A stretch of DNA of 64,000 bases from JAWPMT01 sp965601475 (lineage in GTDB: Bacteria; Bacteroidota; Bacteroidia; Cytophagales; Cyclobacteriaceae). The first letter of the stretch is position 1; every line of letters begins with the position of its first letter. The position numbers were made by a program, and so were the translations under genes. Below the pieces are notes generated by a model, which saw only the letters and a program-made list of their open reading frames with translations, was not told the DNA's origin and ran no database searches. Where the stretch lies: positions 3,906,001 through 3,970,000 of the forward strand of contig OZ271832.1 in the NCBI GenBank assembly GCA_965601475.1. Reading direction: 5' to 3'. Positions 63,801 through 64,000 of the stretch are shown piece after piece.

Positions 63801-64000
63801 ATAGAAGACAATGCCCCTTTCTGGGTGATCACGAAGTCCTCGGATGGTGCTGAGGGTGGTACTGATGTGGTATACAATGTGGAGCTTCAGGATGGCTCTG
63901 GCAATCCGTTGACCAATGATACAGGCGGTGATCTCACCGTAGACATCGCTTTCAATGACGCAGCTAGTGAGGCGGTTCAGGCAGATTTGACAACGATGTT
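54870..64000 (+). CDS. Giant secreted repeat protein: Ig/PKD-like repeats followed by Calx-beta-like repeats (3' end outside window)
   Basis: A single open (+) frame of at least 3043 codons running off the window end. The signal peptide (MLASHRYAKLFALIIFFISV... cleaved after Ala26 in VDAQ) is clear. Residues about 27-1510 hold roughly 16 repeats of 80-100 residues with the pattern AGxDQxxC...GTWS...V...G.Y.F.W...C...D.V.I, an Ig/PKD-like fold as in SprB-type proteins. Residues from 1510 onward hold 12 complete and one partial Calx-beta-like repeats with acidic strands (for example VTIENDD and DEDETLTVTL-like strings). The C-terminus, where a type IX secretion signal would be, is outside. Probable adhesin or gliding/surface protein. 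Confidence 0.9.
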   Translation, partial: MLASHRYAKLFALIIFFISVSLSVDAQNCTVNSGVARTICASETLILRGGESDNNIATSAVWTQESGPTVIISDPNVLEPTVTGLESVASTSTVTLTFRITATCTDGSLATQTVTHTILPVTIADAGSDLGNQCPDSPPALSANTPAVAGETAVWSVVGNNSAGVTINSTSDPNSTISLDNESFGTSTLRWTITNPNGCDSFDEITITNLGGEEPVDAVLNNASNILNLDNCYSVSQAVEMNASRAGNGTGGQGGLWVAVSGPTTPSFSSTTNRRATVGNLREGTYVLRWEVDGPCATGSSEMTINVPAPTQDVTRAQIDDEDGELVYCDDRQTFTLTGNFPSYAGETVTWSQASGGSATINDPNSAVTTVTLGAVPSAGDEFRFNYTINSPVAGCTNSDQVTVSFIEAPTISITGDDFVELGCDIGAFTINYTESGGNQVQYRIISGPEGSSNWQTVSGGSFDIGFTEPGTYTVRVRNQSFRSLDCPIAVDDVNLKISETPTESNAGTNQDFVPCGVTEVDLEGNDPLLDGGVGIGTWYLTSGPTSVVFDDENDFETKFRMSDNSALPGGTYLFRWIIDAGTICGTSEDDVRVIIGSPIATPDAYLPGGNSISGLCHGTAFTMDASEAPSGATGTWTEEGSSDLTFADINDPATTVTGFQPSTTYTIRWTVENTSDLSCGTAFDEMTISTNATQGPPDADAGDDQCLAAGQVTVALSGSDPGSSTGTWSLLTGPLTNGDLNYSAVNSANTNVTTTGNFPDGTYVFEWRVNQGAGCLERADEVTVTVGSDNTTTADAGDDDRVCSSDGTITLDGNTVASTETGTWAQVGGPAGGSITDVNDPTTTVTGLSNGVYTFEWTVDNGSCPSNADSVQIEVSRQPTTPNAGSNQSVCDDNIVLAGNTIENGTGVWSLSGENPNTPTISDVNSPTPTVTGLITGTYTFTWSAVGGPLCSPVESSSVTITVSRPADAGSDQQLCDQTNTLLTGTANTAGTWSLVSEPGASSVAIQNVGDNAANITGMDVNGTYTFRYTLADAGSCTGQDTDDVSVEVFAIGDTPLAGSDQTACDATSFTLDADRTVTSGVGSGQWVVLDGPNTPTFTPDANDPEAVISNLDYGIYVLEWQISNGACEISDQVRIENFEPPTTAAAGGDQSSCGPIVTMAANTPLAGNGTWSITSKPGGATDPVFDAQIDATTEVTFVEAGDYTLTWTISNKNASGNGCTDSSDDVVITIFNDVPTSADAGADQDVCDATTTTVTGNSPTVGTGNWSLISEPSGASASVDGSGNVSGMSEEGDYVFRWTITSSATTPGNPCTSTDDVTVTRYVTPVANAGSDETYCQFESFTLDATAPTSASAEGQWSFISGPAGVNVAFQDDTDPNTIPIGVVPDVTPYVFRWTVTNGSCSADTDDVEITIIENVSFANAGADDEISTSTFQFGADDSEFKVDDEGTWSVVSQPATASIDGSDFDDVNSSTATVSNLVPGDYVFRWTVDNGGCTSEDEMSLTVLPVVQISVSPASIAEDGSTDLVYTFTSNGSLPSDYDISFDISGTTSSSDYSTSGFTGTSGTITMLANQTTATIDVASVSDDNIEQDETLILALSDEDEYELGASTSATGTILDAERGDFVYVLTNQRNGVEAGASQRYQVTLHETNSSGAILTNETGGSLTVTLNYQEGTALAADFSGSNPLTSADVDIAEGNTFVRRSRGIFDDQLIEGDENITAYLSGMPTYGDIDSGSDISSPVQALVIDNDIEVFVQIETDQDGSEGLAGASSADDISYTISLVDGDGDPLTNETGGDYDIDLVYTDTETTAELADFAPATVYTTNILIGDGETSETITYDPINDTSIEDENLRARISSVMAPSITHSSTPVPSVSISATKGLADATIDDGAVWHIEATDDAGAESAGSPDGITYTVSVDNGAGTPLTNDTGAGLTIDIDFSDTSADADDITTTLPSNVTIPTSASSFDLDLDVEDDLLIEPTETLTATISNQPLGTIGTASDVASITDNDQAGIVLMNISVQRDGMETGPQSIQYLIELTDGALTPLQNATGSPITADIAFTGTADTDDIDESLPTSISIPNGDGSVIVDLDVDDDLEIEEEENLIATISNASAVIDGYNGTQGNSDGDATATIEDNDDDNVLVEIVNPQDGEEISGGDNVEYTVRLINGTGQVLTNATGSDFTVDIAFTNTAEEADFDLSGLTPPNAFPTTVDVVDGQSGTLLSFDVVDDTSFENEDLTATISNATHITIGNTAPSTSLDVGTNDEQTAAIDDDAILVLASNDGTETPTDDLDFTATLRNSANTTDLTNDSGADVTATLSFAGGSGEAEDVTGGFTSQTVTIPDDGSSVDVITLAVIDDEIVEIDETIIGTLSGGSGGFTIPSGTASATSTIDDNDSAEVTIENVSGAENGSDIQFSATLNKAVEGGFTVEVSTSNGSATLADSDYAEIDGFTLSFDGDATEVETFDLNPTGDNKVEIDETVTVSMDNLGGTVFTTTKIDISDTAIGTITNDDNTVVTIEDVSGDEDGANITVTATSSNPVDGGFSVNVSTSDITAEATTDSDYTAVTNFTLSFSGTTEDEEETFTIDPTADTKVERDETLDVSQSGLMATIVNTANINITDGATVTINNDDTATITIGNAAGNEDDGPITLTATVDNAVDEAFSVQISTVDGTAGTGDSDYTQITSQSLNFSGAAGQMVDFTVSPTDDTKVEADETLTIDQVGLTSTSYTTSEIIITDDATVTINNDDTAIITIDNVSQEEDQNSGDITLTATLNAAVQGGLTVDMNTTNGTALTGDSDYTALSGETVTFMGNAGETQDFVVSATVDSKLEPDEDLTVTMSDLSLGAGLDTDDIDISDDATVTIENDDAAEVTIDDVTVTEGNTLMFTLTLDNDVQGDVVVDATFTNVSTSDDDYAEATQTITFSDGDAGDETMNVTTDIDLLFENDETFTVSLSEGTGNANSEVTYGADGTGTIEDNAPFWVITKSSDGAEGGTDVVYNVELQDGSGNPLTNDTGGDLTVDIAFNDAASEAVQADLTTM
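54947..59397 (+). repeat. Array of about 16 Ig/PKD-like domain repeats
   Basis: Each repeat is about 90 residues with an A/N-AG-x-DQ-x-x-C start, a central G-x-W, a V-x-G-L/Y-x-F-x-W strand and a late Cys before D-x-V-x-I. The paired Cys in most repeats could form one disulfide per domain. Repeats are divergent at the DNA level, so they are old or selected for diversity. Confidence 0.85.
59398..64000 (+). repeat. Array of at least 12 Calx-beta-like repeats
   Basis: Units are about 110-120 residues, with acidic linkers of the form DDATVTINNDDTA. Two unit boundaries at 62745 and 63096 are 351 bp (117 codons) apart and a third at 63456 is 360 bp (120 codons) further. The DNA there is similar, for example GCCACCGT-ACCATCAA-AACGACGATAC in two copies. 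The domain type usually binds Ca2+ and stiffens rods. The last repeat runs off the window. Confidence 0.85.

Overview
The window comes from a Bacteroidota chromosome, most likely order Cytophagales and probably marine. The evidence is a KDO transferase (Gram-negative LPS), ECF sigma/anti-sigma/outer-membrane-protein sets, TAnnTTTG-type -7 promoter elements, tandem FtsX-like permeases beside a sigma-54-class regulator, and a giant SprB-like repeat surface protein. GC content looks moderate. I found no rRNA, tRNA, insertion sequence or CRISPR array, and no gap between genes longer than about 300 bp. Coding is dense, with many 1-4 bp start/stop overlaps. Layout: 1-1.5 kb holds a (-) operon for a periplasmic molybdenum hydroxylase (lipoprotein cytochrome c, 2Fe-2S subunit, truncated molybdopterin subunit). 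1.6-7.1 kb holds single metabolic and membrane genes: P1 peptidase, DoxX-like protein, acetyltransferase, a Crp-like regulator with a Crp-type site beside a DUF2892 gene, an isochorismatase-family hydrolase and a K+ channel. 7.3-11 kb holds a 54-codon small ORF directly before an ECF sigma gene, then a large BNR/VPS10 protein. 11.3-17.8 kb holds a desaturase, SRPBCC protein, LysR regulator divergent from an unknown gene plus SbtA bicarbonate transporter, an MFS carrier, a lysine-rich H1-like protein and a STAS-like protein. 17.9-24.6 kb holds MscS, M42 peptidase, BtuF-like protein, FBPase, aspartate kinase, fructosamine kinase and a tyrosine phosphatase. 24.6-29.3 kb holds a lipoprotein/outer-membrane operon, kdtA and rsgA. 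29.3-33.3 kb is a glycan-type locus (GT2, sulfotransferase, GT4, FemAB-like). 33.3-41.5 kb holds a TPR-like protein, YigZ, a sigma/anti-sigma/OMP operon, a CheY-like regulator, a short SSB, a LacI regulator and a DUF547 remnant. 41.6-52.8 kb holds three tandem MacB/FtsX-type permeases divergent from an NtrC-type regulator and its histidine kinase. 52.9-54.7 kb is a TetR-FabF pair. From 54,870 to the window end runs one uninterrupted (+) gene of at least 3043 codons: signal peptide, about 16 Ig/PKD-like repeats, then at least 12 Calx-beta-like repeats. How the genes work together: the permease cluster and its divergent two-component system look like one envelope-stress regulon, supported by matching GGTGCC palindromes at the same distance before two of the permeases. 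The LysR gene, the 100-residue unknown and SbtA look like a bicarbonate-uptake unit. The sigma/anti-sigma/OMP genes form an envelope-sensing operon. The giant protein is probably a secreted adhesin or gliding-type surface protein whose C-terminus lies outside the window.
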